Source of the DNA: Desulfobulbaceae bacterium
Lineage (GTDB): Bacteria; Desulfobacterota; Desulfobulbia; Desulfobulbales; VMSU01
DNA length: 38,708 nucleotides
Assembly: GCA_013792005.1 (NCBI GenBank)
Contig: VMSU01000106.1
Coordinates: 1-38,708, forward strand
Direction of reading: 5' to 3'
Within the stretch, counting starts at the first letter, position 1. The number at the start of each line of letters is the position of its first letter. The notes under the pieces are model-generated. The model searched no databases. It had not been told where the DNA came from and saw nothing but the letters and a program-made list of their open reading frames with translations. Shown here piece after piece: positions 1 to 9,000 of this stretch. Both the position numbers and the translations under genes were made by a program.

Positions 1-162
1 ATTTTGTGATTGAGGTGCGACCAAAGATGGCCCAAAGCCGGGATGCGTTATGGTAAATTGGTAATTGCCGCGTCCCTTATGACTAACCATAATTCTTTTA
101 ACCGTAAACCGATAACTGATTACCGTTAACCTGTGTAGTTACGAAAGCCGATAGCTTTTGGG
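1..162. repeat. Intergenic region with right half of a family A repeat
   Basis: No gene is visible downstream of the polA stop codon. Positions 101-142 hold a segment that reads ACCGTAAACC at its left end and GTAGTTAC at its right end. It matches 30256-30297 in about 35 of 42 positions and resembles 20659-20703. I read this as the right half of a palindromic intergenic repeat (family A). Its left half would lie near or before the window edge. No convincing rho-independent terminator for polA was seen. Confidence 0.5.
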
Positions 163-2838
163 TTATATTTTGGCCAGGTTGTCACTTGCCGCAATATTAA
201 CCAGCAGGGGAACGTTGAGGTCAAGAGCCTGTTCCATGGCTGCTTTGACTAAAGTAGTTGTTTGCTCAATTTCTTCGGTCGGGGTTTCGATAATGAGTTC
301 GTCATGGATCTGGAGGAGTATCTGTGAGTTGAGGCCATGGGCGACAAGGTCTTGATGGACCTTGATGGTGGCCAGTTTGATGATGTCGGCGGCAGTGCCT
401 TGGATGGGGGTGTTCAGCGCCGTCCGTTCCGCGAATTCGCGCATGGTCTTGTTGGGGCTGTTGATGTCAGGCAGATCCCGCCGCCGCCCGAGGAGAGTAG
501 TGACGAAGCCATCGACTCGAGCCTGGTTGATGATGGTGTCCATGAAGGTTTTTACACCGCTGAAGTGGGCGAAATAGCGGTCGATAAAAGTGGCTGCCTC
601 TTTACGGCTGATGCGGAGTTGTTCGGAGAGCCCGAAGGCGCTCATGCCGTAGACGATGCCGAAGTTGATGCTCTTGGCCACTCGTCGCATGTCGCCGGTG
701 ACTCGTTGCGGATCAATGCCGAAGATTTCGGCCGCAGTTTGACGGTGGATGTCGTCTCCAGTGCAAAAGGCGTGAACCAAGGCTGGATCTTTGGAGTAAT
801 GGGCCAGGACCCGCAGGTCGATCTGCGAGTAGTCAGCGGCCAGGAACCGGCAACCTGGCGCAGAGATGAAGGCGGCCCGGATACGTTGTCCCTCCGGGGT
901 GCGGATTGGAATGTTTTGCAGGTTAGGTTCGCTGCTGCTTAAGCGACCGGTGGCGGTCACCGCTTGGTTGAAGCTGGTATGGAGCCTTCCGGTGCGGGGA
1001 TGGACCATGGTTGGCAGTTTGTCGACATAGGTAGATTTCAGTTTGCTGATATTGCGGTGTTCAATGATCAGACGCGGTAGTTCGTGGATTGTGGAGAGCT
1101 TCTCCAGGACTGCGCTGTCAGTTGAGTAGCCGGTCTTGGTCTTGCGTCCATGGGGTAGCCCCAAGGTTTCAAACAGTATCTCTGCCAGCTGCTTTGGCGA
1201 GTTGATGTTGAATGGCCCGGCGATGCTTCTGATGCGATCTTCAAGGGTTTTGATCTGGGAGCCAAGCTCAGAGGACAGGGTTAGGAGCTGGCCGCTGTCG
1301 ATCAGGATGCCGGAGCGTTCCATTCCGGCGAGAATTGGGATCAGGGGCGTTTCGACGTGGTTAAACAGGGGCCAGAGCTTGAGGCTGTCGAGTTGGGGTT
1401 CAAAATGGCGCCAGAGTTTGGCGGAGGCGATGGCATCCTCGCATGAGTAGTCCTTGGCCATTTCAATGGCTACAAAGCGGAAGCAGTCCGGAAATTTGCT
1501 TGCCCCGGTGACCTCACTGAAGCTGGTCATCTTGATGTCGAGCAGTTCGGCACAGAGTGAGTCGAGTTTGTGGGAGCGGCGGGTTGGATCTACCAGATAT
1601 GAGGCGATCATGGTGTCCCACAGGGGGCCGCAAAGTTTTATCTGGTGATTGGCGAGAATGGCATAGTCGAATTTCAGGTTGTGCCCGATCTTTGGGAGTT
1701 TGGGGTTGGTCAGCAGGGCGTCGAGGGCCGCTTTGATCTGGGTGAGCGGCAGTTGGTTTGGACAGGCAGTTCCGGTCTCATCCTGGTGGGAGATGGGCAG
1801 ATACCAGGCCTCCTCTCCTGCTCCGCAGAGGGAGATACCGACCAGTTCGGCGGTCAAGGTGTCGAGGCCGGTGGTCTCTGTGTCAATGATCAGGTATGGG
1901 GTATGTTTCAGCGAGTTGACCATGGCTGTCAGTTTGTCGCTATTGCCAACCAGATGAAAGTGTTCGGTGGAGAGCGGCTTGATTTCTTTGTGCTCTGATA
2001 AGAGCCGGGAGAATTCGAGTTCGGTGAACAGTCGGGTTAGCTCCTCGGAGTTCGGTTCCGGTAGGAGATAGGCCTCAATGGCAGTGGGGACTGGTGTCTC
2101 TTTGTTCAGGACGATCAGATCTCGGGAAAGAAAGGCTGCCTCGCGGTTTGCCTTGAGCGTGTCACGCAATTTGGGACGTTTTACGGCATCGAGGTGTTCG
2201 AATATGCCATCCAGGGATGAAAATTCATTGATTAGTTGTTCAGCGGTCTTGGGGCCGATCCCGGCCACCCCTGGGATGTTGTCGGAGGAGTCCCCGATCA
2301 GGGCAAAGAGATCGGTGAGTTTAGCTGCTGGAACTTTGTATTTTGCTTGGACTGCGGCAGCGTCCATTACTCGGTCCTGCATCGGATCCCAGAGCGTAAT
2401 AGTGTCCGAGACCAGTTGCAGCAGGTCTTTATCGCCGGAGACAATGATCACTTGGTGTCCCTGGTTTGCTAGGTTATGGGCGCAGGTAGCGATCAGGTCA
2501 TCGGCCTCAACACCGGATTGTTCTAGAGTCAGAATTCTATAGGCCTCAACAATTGCCTTAATCGAAGGCAATTGCACGGCAAGGTCGTTCGGCATCGGTG
2601 GCCGGTTCGCCTTGTACTTATCGTAGAGGTGGTGGCGAAAGGTTGGTCCTTTGGCATCAAAAGCTACGGCAAGATAGCGGGGCGCCTTGTCGCGGAGAAC
2701 CCGGAGCAGGATATTGGTGAAGCCGAAAGTGGCGTTGGTTGGCAACCCCTGTTTGTTGGCAAGGGGTGGGATGGCATGGTAGCCCCTGTGGATATAGGCA
2801 TTGCCATCGATCAGGTAGATAGGATCAGAGTGAGTCAT
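163..2838 (-). CDS. polA: DNA polymerase I
   Basis: Template-directed DNA synthesis in repair and Okazaki-fragment processing (family A polymerase). The 891-aa product has all three domains. The N-terminal 5'-3' exonuclease/FEN domain starts at YLIDGNAYIHRG and includes GVEADDLIA and SGDKDLLQLV. A DEDD 3'-5' proofreading domain begins near residue 318 with IIDTETTGLD. The polymerase domain has DYSQIDLRVLAH, RRVAKSINFGIVYG and QIHDELIIE near the C-terminus. The DxE of the exonuclease site is intact, so proofreading is probably retained. The frame stays open upstream to 3018, but family homology starts at the methionine at 2838, so I use that start; its Shine-Dalgarno sequence is weak. It is transcribed divergently from the metallophosphoesterase gene. 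Length is normal for a three-domain Pol I. Confidence 0.97.
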   Translation of the reverse strand: MTHSDPIYLIDGNAYIHRGYHAIPPLANKQGLPTNATFGFTNILLRVLRDKAPRYLAVAFDAKGPTFRHHLYDKYKANRPPMPNDLAVQLPSIKAIVEAYRILTLEQSGVEADDLIATCAHNLANQGHQVIIVSGDKDLLQLVSDTITLWDPMQDRVMDAAAVQAKYKVPAAKLTDLFALIGDSSDNIPGVAGIGPKTAEQLINEFSSLDGIFEHLDAVKRPKLRDTLKANREAAFLSRDLIVLNKETPVPTAIEAYLLPEPNSEELTRLFTELEFSRLLSEHKEIKPLSTEHFHLVGNSDKLTAMVNSLKHTPYLIIDTETTGLDTLTAELVGISLCGAGEEAWYLPISHQDETGTACPNQLPLTQIKAALDALLTNPKLPKIGHNLKFDYAILANHQIKLCGPLWDTMIASYLVDPTRRSHKLDSLCAELLDIKMTSFSEVTGASKFPDCFRFVAIEMAKDYSCEDAIASAKLWRHFEPQLDSLKLWPLFNHVETPLIPILAGMERSGILIDSGQLLTLSSELGSQIKTLEDRIRSIAGPFNINSPKQLAEILFETLGLPHGRKTKTGYSTDSAVLEKLSTIHELPRLIIEHRNISKLKSTYVDKLPTMVHPRTGRLHTSFNQAVTATGRLSSSEPNLQNIPIRTPEGQRIRAAFISAPGCRFLAADYSQIDLRVLAHYSKDPALVHAFCTGDDIHRQTAAEIFGIDPQRVTGDMRRVAKSINFGIVYGMSAFGLSEQLRISRKEAATFIDRYFAHFSGVKTFMDTIINQARVDGFVTTLLGRRRDLPDINSPNKTMREFAERTALNTPIQGTAADIIKLATIKVHQDLVAHGLNSQILLQIHDELIIETPTEEIEQTTTLVKAAMEQALDLNVPLLVNIAASDNLAKI

Positions 2839-3016
2839 TGTGGTGTCGGAGTGGCCGGATTGAGAGTAGCAGAATGATGGCTGGTGACCGTGCAATGGAC
2901 GGAAGTTGCAAAATTTATGAATAATAGTCGGAACCAAGGCAATGGCAATATGTTTTTGTTCCACCCTGCAAAAAGCGATTGCCTGGATGTCGCTCACTAG
3001 GGTACCTCTATCGGTC

Positions 3017-3880
3017 ATGAAGATTAAACGATGGGTTTTTTTGCTGGTAGCGGCTCTGATGGCGCTCGTTGGCTATGCCTTGCTGGTAGAACCTAACCGC
3101 CTAGTTGTCCGGAGAGTGGTGATCAAGGATTCTGTCTTGGTTCAGGCCTGGCCGGGGCTTGCTATTGTCCATCTCTCCGATACGCACATCAGGCAGATGG
3201 GGGCAAAGGAGGGCATGCTGCTGGCAGCGATTAATGACCTTAATCCTGAACTGATCGTGATGAGTGGAGATTTCAACCAGTGGCAGGCGGATCCGGGGCC
3301 GGTACAGCAGTTTTTGGCTCAACTTTCCGCGCCGCTTGGCGTCTTTGGGGTGCTGGGCGATGCCGATCAGGTCGTAAATGGCCCGAAGGGGTGTGCCTTT
3401 TGTCATCCTGTGGGGCGGTATCACGAGCGTTTGGCCCGGCCAGTTATTTTGCGCAATGAAGTGAGGAGCATAGCGTATCGTGGTGGAACGATCACTATCG
3501 CAGGGGTTGAATGGGCGGAAGAGGGAAGTGGTGAGTGGCTGCGGCAGTTGTCGGCAAGTTCCGGTCGTAGCCAAGAACCGCTTTTGGTTCTCAGTCATTC
3601 CAGTCAGCTATGGACCGACACACCATTGGCTGGTCACTCTCTGTGGCTGAGTGGTGATACCCATGGCGGCCAGGTGTGGATGCCGGACTGGTTGTGGAAG
3701 ATGGTTCCCTATAAACCGGACCCACGGCATATGGGCGGGGTGTATGACAACGGACAGGGCGGCTGGCTGATAGTGAATCGGGGCATCGGCACGACCGCTC
3801 GTTTTCCCTTTCGGTTTGGTGTGCCGCCAGAGCTTCTGGTTATAACTTTTGCTGAGAGCGATGGGGGGATGGGCCGATGA
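3017..3880 (+). CDS. Membrane-anchored metallophosphoesterase (YaeI-like)
   Basis: Calcineurin-like phosphoesterase of 287 aa with an N-terminal signal anchor (residues about 5-24, WVFLLVAALMALVGYALL), so the catalytic domain probably faces the periplasm. Metal-binding motifs appear in order: LSDTH, MSGDFN, GVLGDADQV, LSHSS and SGDTHGGQ. Two depart from the textbook family: the usual GNHD block reads GDAD, and the usual GHTHGGQ reads GDTHGGQ, so metal coordination or substrate may differ. I chose the methionine at 3017 because it puts the hydrophobic anchor at the N-terminus; the frame is open back to 2942. The stop overlaps the next gene's start (ATGA), so the two are co-translated. Relatives in the YaeI/UDP-2,3-diacylglucosamine hydrolase-like group act on lipid phosphates; the substrate here is unknown. 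Confidence 0.8.
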   Translation: MKIKRWVFLLVAALMALVGYALLVEPNRLVVRRVVIKDSVLVQAWPGLAIVHLSDTHIRQMGAKEGMLLAAINDLNPELIVMSGDFNQWQADPGPVQQFLAQLSAPLGVFGVLGDADQVVNGPKGCAFCHPVGRYHERLARPVILRNEVRSIAYRGGTITIAGVEWAEEGSGEWLRQLSASSGRSQEPLLVLSHSSQLWTDTPLAGHSLWLSGDTHGGQVWMPDWLWKMVPYKPDPRHMGGVYDNGQGGWLIVNRGIGTTARFPFRFGVPPELLVITFAESDGGMGR

Positions 3881-4461
3881 AACGGGAGAGGTCTTTTCGA
3901 TCTGTTGCTCAAATCTGGTTCGTGCTCCTGCCTTTGCTGCTGCAGATAGCGTGTGAGCGGCCGGTTCCGTTGGAGCCGTTGGTCCTGAACGACTTTGAAT
4001 CACCGGCCGATCTGGAGCGGATAGCTTGGCGCTGTCGGACAACCTTCTCTTTGACTCAAGAGTTCAGCAGTCATGGTCACTCTGGCCTATGGATGACGCT
4101 GTACCCGGACCCCTATCCTGGGCTCTCTCTCTTCTTGACCCCTGAGGAGAAGCAATGGCGTGGGTATCGGTATCTGGCCTTGGAGGTGTTTAACCCCGGC
4201 AATAAACCGTTTTCTCTCGTCTATCGGATTGATGATCGGAAGAATCCTGACTATTCAGACCGGGTCAATGGCTCTTTTTCCCTTGAGCCTGGGCTGAATC
4301 GCTGGCGGCTGGATTTGTCGCACATGCAGACTTCTGGAAGCAAGCGGGAGCTGGATCTTGACCGGATTGATAAGCTTCTCTTCTTTCTCGTTGCCCCGTC
4401 CCAGCCGGTAGAGTTGGCCGTGGATAATATTCGCCTTGAGCCTGTGATTTTACCCAGATGA
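3877..4461 (+). CDS. Putative lipoprotein with carbohydrate-binding-like beta-sandwich
   Basis: 194 aa, family not firmly recognised. The N-terminus is a basic stretch followed by a hydrophobic segment ending in LLLQIACERP, which could be a lipobox with Cys28, although Gln at -3 is atypical. The remainder is rich in beta strands and aromatic residues: NDFESPADL, HSGLWMTLYPDPYPGLSLF, LNRWRLDLSHM and AVDNIRLEP. This pattern is typical of galactose-binding-like or CIA30-like sandwich domains that bind glycans. It overlaps the metallophosphoesterase gene by 4 bases, which suggests a shared envelope task. No catalytic motif is seen. The carbohydrate-binding idea rests on pattern only. Confidence 0.6.
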   Translation: MKRERSFRSVAQIWFVLLPLLLQIACERPVPLEPLVLNDFESPADLERIAWRCRTTFSLTQEFSSHGHSGLWMTLYPDPYPGLSLFLTPEEKQWRGYRYLALEVFNPGNKPFSLVYRIDDRKNPDYSDRVNGSFSLEPGLNRWRLDLSHMQTSGSKRELDLDRIDKLLFFLVAPSQPVELAVDNIRLEPVILPR

Positions 4462-4558
4462 AAATTCATCTTTTTTCCGTTTAAGGTTTTTCGAGGATGT
4501 GCCGATTAGATTTGTGAAGGTCAACTGGTGATCATCGAATGGTTATTAGAAAAAAGAT

Positions 4559-4585
4559 TAAAGTTTGTTTTTTAATTGTCGATAT
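4559..4585 (+). promoter_or_regulatory. Sigma-28 (FliA)-type promoter for flgM
   Basis: TAAA at 4559-4562, a spacer of exactly 15 bases, then GTCGATAT at 4578-4585. The flagellar class 3 consensus is TAAA-N15-GCCGATAA, so the -10 box matches at 6 of 8 positions with correct spacing. It lies 111 bases before the flgM start in an AT-rich leader. Sigma-28 control of flgM, the sigma-28 antagonist, is a known autoregulatory arrangement. Confidence 0.65.
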
Positions 4586-4696
4586 GATAATTAGAAATAA
4601 GTTAAATTAGGTTTCAGCTGCGATGGTGGCCCAGGATGGGCTAGTCGCCTTGGACAGACAAGGAATGTGTATGTTGCGCAGGCAGGGGGGGACGGT

Positions 4697-4999
4697 ATGA
4701 AGATCAGCGATTTTGTACCGCAGATAAAGACTGAAAGTAAAGTGCAAAAGACAAAGGGCAAAGCCCCTGTTAATTCACCTGCTGTTGCCGGTGGCGGTGA
4801 TAAAGTTCAACTGTCAGCCGGATCAATTGACGTGCAGAAAATGAAAATGATTATCCAGGATACCCCAGCTGTTCGAATGGACCGAGTGCAAGCCTTGAAA
4901 CAACAGATTGAACGTGGCGAATATCAGGTTGACCCCTATCGGGTTGCCGATAAGATGCTGATGAATCTTTTATCTGAAGGGGGCGTGCTGGATAAATAA
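4697..4999 (+). CDS. flgM: Anti-sigma-28 factor FlgM
   Basis: 100-aa negative regulator of flagellin synthesis. FlgM holds sigma-28 (FliA) inactive until the hook is finished, then leaves the cell through the flagellar export apparatus. The N-terminal half is polar, Lys/Pro/Gly-rich and probably disordered. The C-terminal half carries the FlgM pattern: DKVQLSAGS, then VRMDRVQALKQQIERGEYQV and DPYRVADKMLMNLL. The start at 4697 follows a G-rich Shine-Dalgarno (AGGGGGG). A sigma-28-like promoter lies upstream and a strong hairpin follows the stop. It converges on the fliW end of the flagellar operon. Confidence 0.93.
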   Translation: MKISDFVPQIKTESKVQKTKGKAPVNSPAVAGGGDKVQLSAGSIDVQKMKMIIQDTPAVRMDRVQALKQQIERGEYQVDPYRVADKMLMNLLSEGGVLDK

Positions 5000-5030
5000 T
5001 ATCCTGTGAGTCAATTCCTCTTCTCGTATC

Positions 5031-5069
5031 AAGAAAGGCGTTGTGATCTTTGATCGCAACGCCTTTCTT
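5031..5069. terminator. Hairpin terminator after flgM
   Basis: Nearly perfect stem: AAGAAAGGCGTTG at 5031-5043 pairs with CAACGCCTTTCTT at 5057-5069, extended by GATC/GATC around a short loop. It lies between convergent flgM and fliW and could stop transcription from either side. A T-run is poor on the plus strand (GTATTT). Confidence 0.7.
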
Positions 5070-5076
5070 GTATTTA

Positions 5077-5127
5077 GGAGCCGTTAAAGAATAACTTGTA
5101 CAATTTTGCTTGCTACTTTACGGCTCC
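5077..5127. terminator. Second hairpin between flgM and fliW
   Basis: GGAGCCGTTAAAG at 5077-5089 pairs with CTTTACGGCTCC at 5116-5127 with one bulge. The loop is about 26 bases. It is a likely terminator or 3'-end structure for the minus-strand flagellar transcript. The remaining bases to 5242 show no gene. Confidence 0.5.
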
Positions 5128-5242
5128 TTATGCCGTCTTGGCTATCCAAAATGACCACGTTATTTCTTTACAACGGCTTAGGCCATCGATGGTGGGTAAA
5201 TCAGGTTGGATTGGCGCTCTCACAGGGGAGAGGGGGCTTGTT

Positions 5243-5677
5243 TTATTCTAGTATGATCGGCCAGCATGGGCTGTATAAGGAGGGATCAAGGAGGATTTGC
5301 TTGGCGAGTTTTTGAGTTGGGTTGAGGATGACCGGGCCGAGGAGGTTTGCAGTCATTGCTTCTGGCTGGCCTTTGGGGATGGTTAGTATGACTAGAACCT
5401 CTAAGTCTCCTTCATTGTGAGCGTGTAGCTCCGTGTGCAGAGGTGAGGGAATGGCAGGGTGGTAGTTGGGATTAATGATAGCAGGCTGAATAACGACAAA
5501 AGCAAGGTCAGGGTTGTCTACTGCCTGGAGCCACCAGAAGACTGAGCCAGGGCCATGGGGGAGGAGTATGAAGTAGCGCTCCGCCGCAAAGCCTAAAAAA
5601 GGGGTCGTCATGGTGATAATTTTATCCTCTTCGATTTCGAGGCTGCCGAATCTGCTGGTCTGGATAGTTTTTGTCAT
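5243..5677 (-). CDS. fliW: Flagellar assembly factor FliW
   Basis: 144 aa. FliW binds flagellin and also inhibits CsrA, so free flagellin levels feed back on flagellin translation (established for Bacillus and Campylobacter). The family pattern is clear: TSRFGSLEIEEDKII, TPFLGFAAERYFIL, FWWLQAVDNPDLAFVV, then VLVILTIPKG and the ANLLGPVILNP block. It lies 43 bases downstream of csrA in the same direction, the usual partner arrangement. The start has no strong Shine-Dalgarno, so translational coupling to csrA is plausible. Confidence 0.93.
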   Translation of the reverse strand: MTKTIQTSRFGSLEIEEDKIITMTTPFLGFAAERYFILLPHGPGSVFWWLQAVDNPDLAFVVIQPAIINPNYHPAIPSPLHTELHAHNEGDLEVLVILTIPKGQPEAMTANLLGPVILNPTQKLAKQILLDPSLYSPCWPIILE

Positions 5678-5720
5678 GATTATGAGGTCCGGAGATGTGG
5701 CGCTGGAGCGGTGTCTGATG

Positions 5721-5981
5721 TTATTCGGACTGGCTATCCGGCGGAGTTGTTTTTTTTGCGCCCAGAAGTCTTGATATGCTGTCTAGGTCGGCTGGGGTCT
5801 CACTGGCAGCCTTGCGGTTTTCTTCCATAATGCGGGTGTAGACCTCTTCGCGGTGGACTGAGATAAGGTTTGGGGCCACCACACCCAGTTTGACCTGTCC
5901 GCCTTTTATTTCAAGAAGCCGTACGGTGATTTGATCACCGATAGCAATGGCCTCGCCAACTTTCCTGGTTAGAATCAGCAT
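5721..5981 (-). CDS. csrA: Carbon storage regulator CsrA
   Basis: 86-aa RNA-binding translational regulator that recognises GGA motifs in leader hairpins. [16 protein letters not shown] opens the protein and [17 protein letters not shown] completes the conserved core, including the RNA-contacting VHREE. It has a polar tail of about 25 residues (from [12 protein letters not shown]) that is longer than in E. coli CsrA (61 aa). Shine-Dalgarno GAGGAGAT lies 6-8 bases before the start. It is placed between flgL and fliW, as in many flagellated non-enteric bacteria, where it mainly controls flagellin mRNA. Confidence 0.96.
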   Translation of the reverse strand: MLILTRKVGEAIAIGDQITVRLLEIKGGQVKLGVVAPNLISVHREEVYTRIMEENRKAASETPADLDSISRLLGAKKTTPPDSQSE

Positions 5982-6097
5982 ACGGAAAATCTCCTCGTCC
6001 GCCTGTTAGTGATCGTGATGTGCACGCTCCAGTCTGTGCGATTCTCCCCAGCGATGAGATGGGGACTCACAAAGGAAGCGACGGCATCATACTTCGC

Positions 6098-9000
6098 TCA
6101 CCGTAAATAATCAACCAGGCTGAGTTGCATGGTCTTGGCGGCAGCTGAGAGAGCGGCTTGATAGGCAGTCTCTTTGGCCTTAAGGTCCATGACTGCCTTG
6201 ATCATATCGGTATCTTGCACCTCGGAGAGGTTCTCCTTGGTGGCGATAGTCATGGTGCTGTAAATCTGGCTTTGAATGCTGATGCGATTAGCTCTAGCGC
6301 CGAAGTCAGAGACCTGGCGTGTCAGGTTTTCCATCAGGGTATCGAGGTCGGCAATGGATTTTTCGATGCCGTGACTCTGCATGAATTGGGAACTGACCCC
6401 GGTAGCCTTTAGAAAATTACTGCTGTCGTCGGAAAGTTCAAGGGTGTAGCGGGCCGTGTCGTTGGTTGTAATTATAAGTTTGCCGTCACTCCCCCACGAG
6501 GCGCTGAGGTTTGGGATGCCATTAATGCGGCTGGTCAAACTGTCTAGGGTGTCGACTGCAGGGTTCACAGCGATGGTGATTGATCTGGGGTGTGGGGGGT
6601 AGTAGTCGTGGTCAGTGACCGTTACGGTGAAGGCACCGCTTGAAAACAGGTCTTCTGACGGTAGCTGCGATTTTGGTTCCAGGCCGGTGCCTTTGCTGTT
6701 TAATAAGACTTTGGTGTCGCTGGCGGTATGAATGCCAGTGACTGCGGTGAAGTTCTGGCCCCGCAGGCTGTCTTCTAATGCCTTCAGGGTAGAGAAGATG
6801 GTAGTGTCCATAATCCCGGTCTTACCGTTTTCGCCGATGGTCATGGTGTTTGTCTTGCCGATTTTGATGGCCATGTCGTTGACCCGGTCCCCGGCGTAAC
6901 GGATGGTTCCTGTTCGGTTGTGGACGCTGAATACATCGATCTTGCCGTCACCTGCTGCGTCGTTGGGTTCGCCGCTAGTTGTTTCGCCGCCAGCCAAGCC
7001 AAGGGCTGCTAAGCCGGGCTCCTTGGGGTTGGTCGAGGGGGAGACCGTTTCGAGAATAAATTTCCGATCAGAACGCAATTGCAGTGTCCCAAAAGTGATT
7101 TGGTCGCGTATGCCGCCGGTTAAGTGGGTCACCGCTTCACCATTGGTTGAGGTCTCAATATGCAGGTTGCGTCCATCTATGGCGGTGAGGATGAGACTAC
7201 CATCCTGGCCTCGTGTTGCCTTGACTCCAGTATCGCTGCTCTTGGCGTTGATGGAGTCGAGGAGGGCATTATTCGTGTCTTTGCCGAGGATGGCGGTGGA
7301 AATCGGGATAATGTTGATTCCGTTGATCTTGAGATCACCATTGTTGAGGTATTTGGGGGTCGCCCCGAAGTTGATGGTTCCTGTGCCTGTGGCGGAACTT
7401 AAGCCCAGTTCCGTCAGCACGATATCGGATGGGGGCGCTGTTGCCGGGCTGGTGATAGTAAAGGCGCTGTCCGACTCAAAAGATATTTGACCGGCGTTGT
7501 TGATCCCGCTCACGTTATGGGTGCCGTTGGTCAGGCCACTCATGGCAGGAGCGCCGGCGAGAATGATGCTGTTTTCATTGCCTGCAACTGTATTTCTCAA
7601 AACGATTGAGTTGGTGATTCCACCATTGCTGCCATCGCCGACGAGGGCTGTAAGTCCAGTCTCGCTTGACTTGGCGTTGATGGCGGAGGCGATCTCCGAG
7701 GCGGTAGCCGCTGGAGAGACGCCGCCAGTAGTCAGTGAAATGCTGATGCCGTTAACACTGAAATTGATCGCTTGAGCGCCAGGCGCTGTCGCGGCTACCC
7801 CTGAGGTGTACAGGGTGGTAAGCCGGGCGTAAACCCCAGTGTTGGCGCTTTGTTGATTGATAGCTGTTTGGGCGTTGAAGGCCTTGTCCGGGTTTAAGCC
7901 GTTGGTGGGACCAGCGCCAGCGGCAATGGCCCCGATAATGGTACCATTGATGGCAAGCTCCCCCGCTGCGATACCATTGCTGGTAACTGATCCGGTCAGT
8001 CTCCTGTTTTCGGTCCCGCCGCTTACTGCGCCAAAGGCTGAAACGGATGCTGGTGAGACAACTGCGCTAACGCCAGTCTGGTCTTTGATGCTATTGATGG
8101 CAGATGCTTTGGCCTCGGCAGAGGCGTCGCTATAGGTATTTGAGAGGCCATCGCTTGACAGGGCGGGGACGGTAATGCCGTTGATTAACAGATCACCCGC
8201 GTTTAATGGATATCCATAGAGGAGCGTCCCGTCATTGGCGGTGTCGTAGTTGCCGACATTGCCTCCTCCTAGGCCAATCCGAGTCAAGATGGTGTCATCG
8301 TTGGAAGATGAGGTGATGGTGATAGCGCTTGATGATGACAAGGAAATAGCCCCGGTGTTGTGGGCGCTGTCGGCACCTTGGGAAAGGCCATTGGTCAAAC
8401 CGGTTATGGCCTCTTCGTTGGGAGGGCCGGTTCCGAGTCCGGTCAGGGTGATCGCTGACTCGTCCCCGGCGAGGGTGTTTTTGGGGGTGACGGCGTTGAT
8501 TGGTCCGCCATTGGTTCCGTCTCCTAAGACAGCAGTGACTCCGGTTGCATCGGCAACAGCGTTAATCTGTGAGATTGCTTCTTGAGCAGCCGCTGCCGGC
8601 CCACCTGTCGTTGCTGTGTAGTTAATTGAGACGCCGTTGATAGCAAAGTTGATGTTCTCGCCACCTGCGGCGCCTGCTGAGGCTACCCCGTAAATCTGGG
8701 TGGTAAGGCGAGCCGTGACAGCAGGAATAATCGGGGAGGTGGAAATCGCTGTTTTCAGCTTGCTTGCCCCCGCCATGTTGAGTCCGTTGGTGTTGCCGGC
8801 CCCGTTGAGATCCACCGCTCCGATATCGACCCCATTGATTAAGAGGTCGTTAGCTGCTAAATCGCTGACCGTGGTAGCGGATTCAACTGCGCCCCCGGTT
8901 AAGGCTTGAGGAAGTGGGGTGGGGGATGAGCCGTTAATCCAATACCCGTCCCCTTTGTCGATGATGAAGGGGGTTGGCTCACTTTCGGTGTATCCTTCAG

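Noticed and set aside
337-942. 201-aa plus-strand reading frame inside polA
   Set aside because: Antisense shadow of the conserved polymerase domain; no family resemblance and no ribosome site.
6903-8909. Several plus-strand reading frames of 80-195 aa antisense to flgL
   Set aside because: They arise from the regular Ala/Gly/Thr codon use of the FlgL repeats and have valine/proline-rich composition typical of antisense frames.
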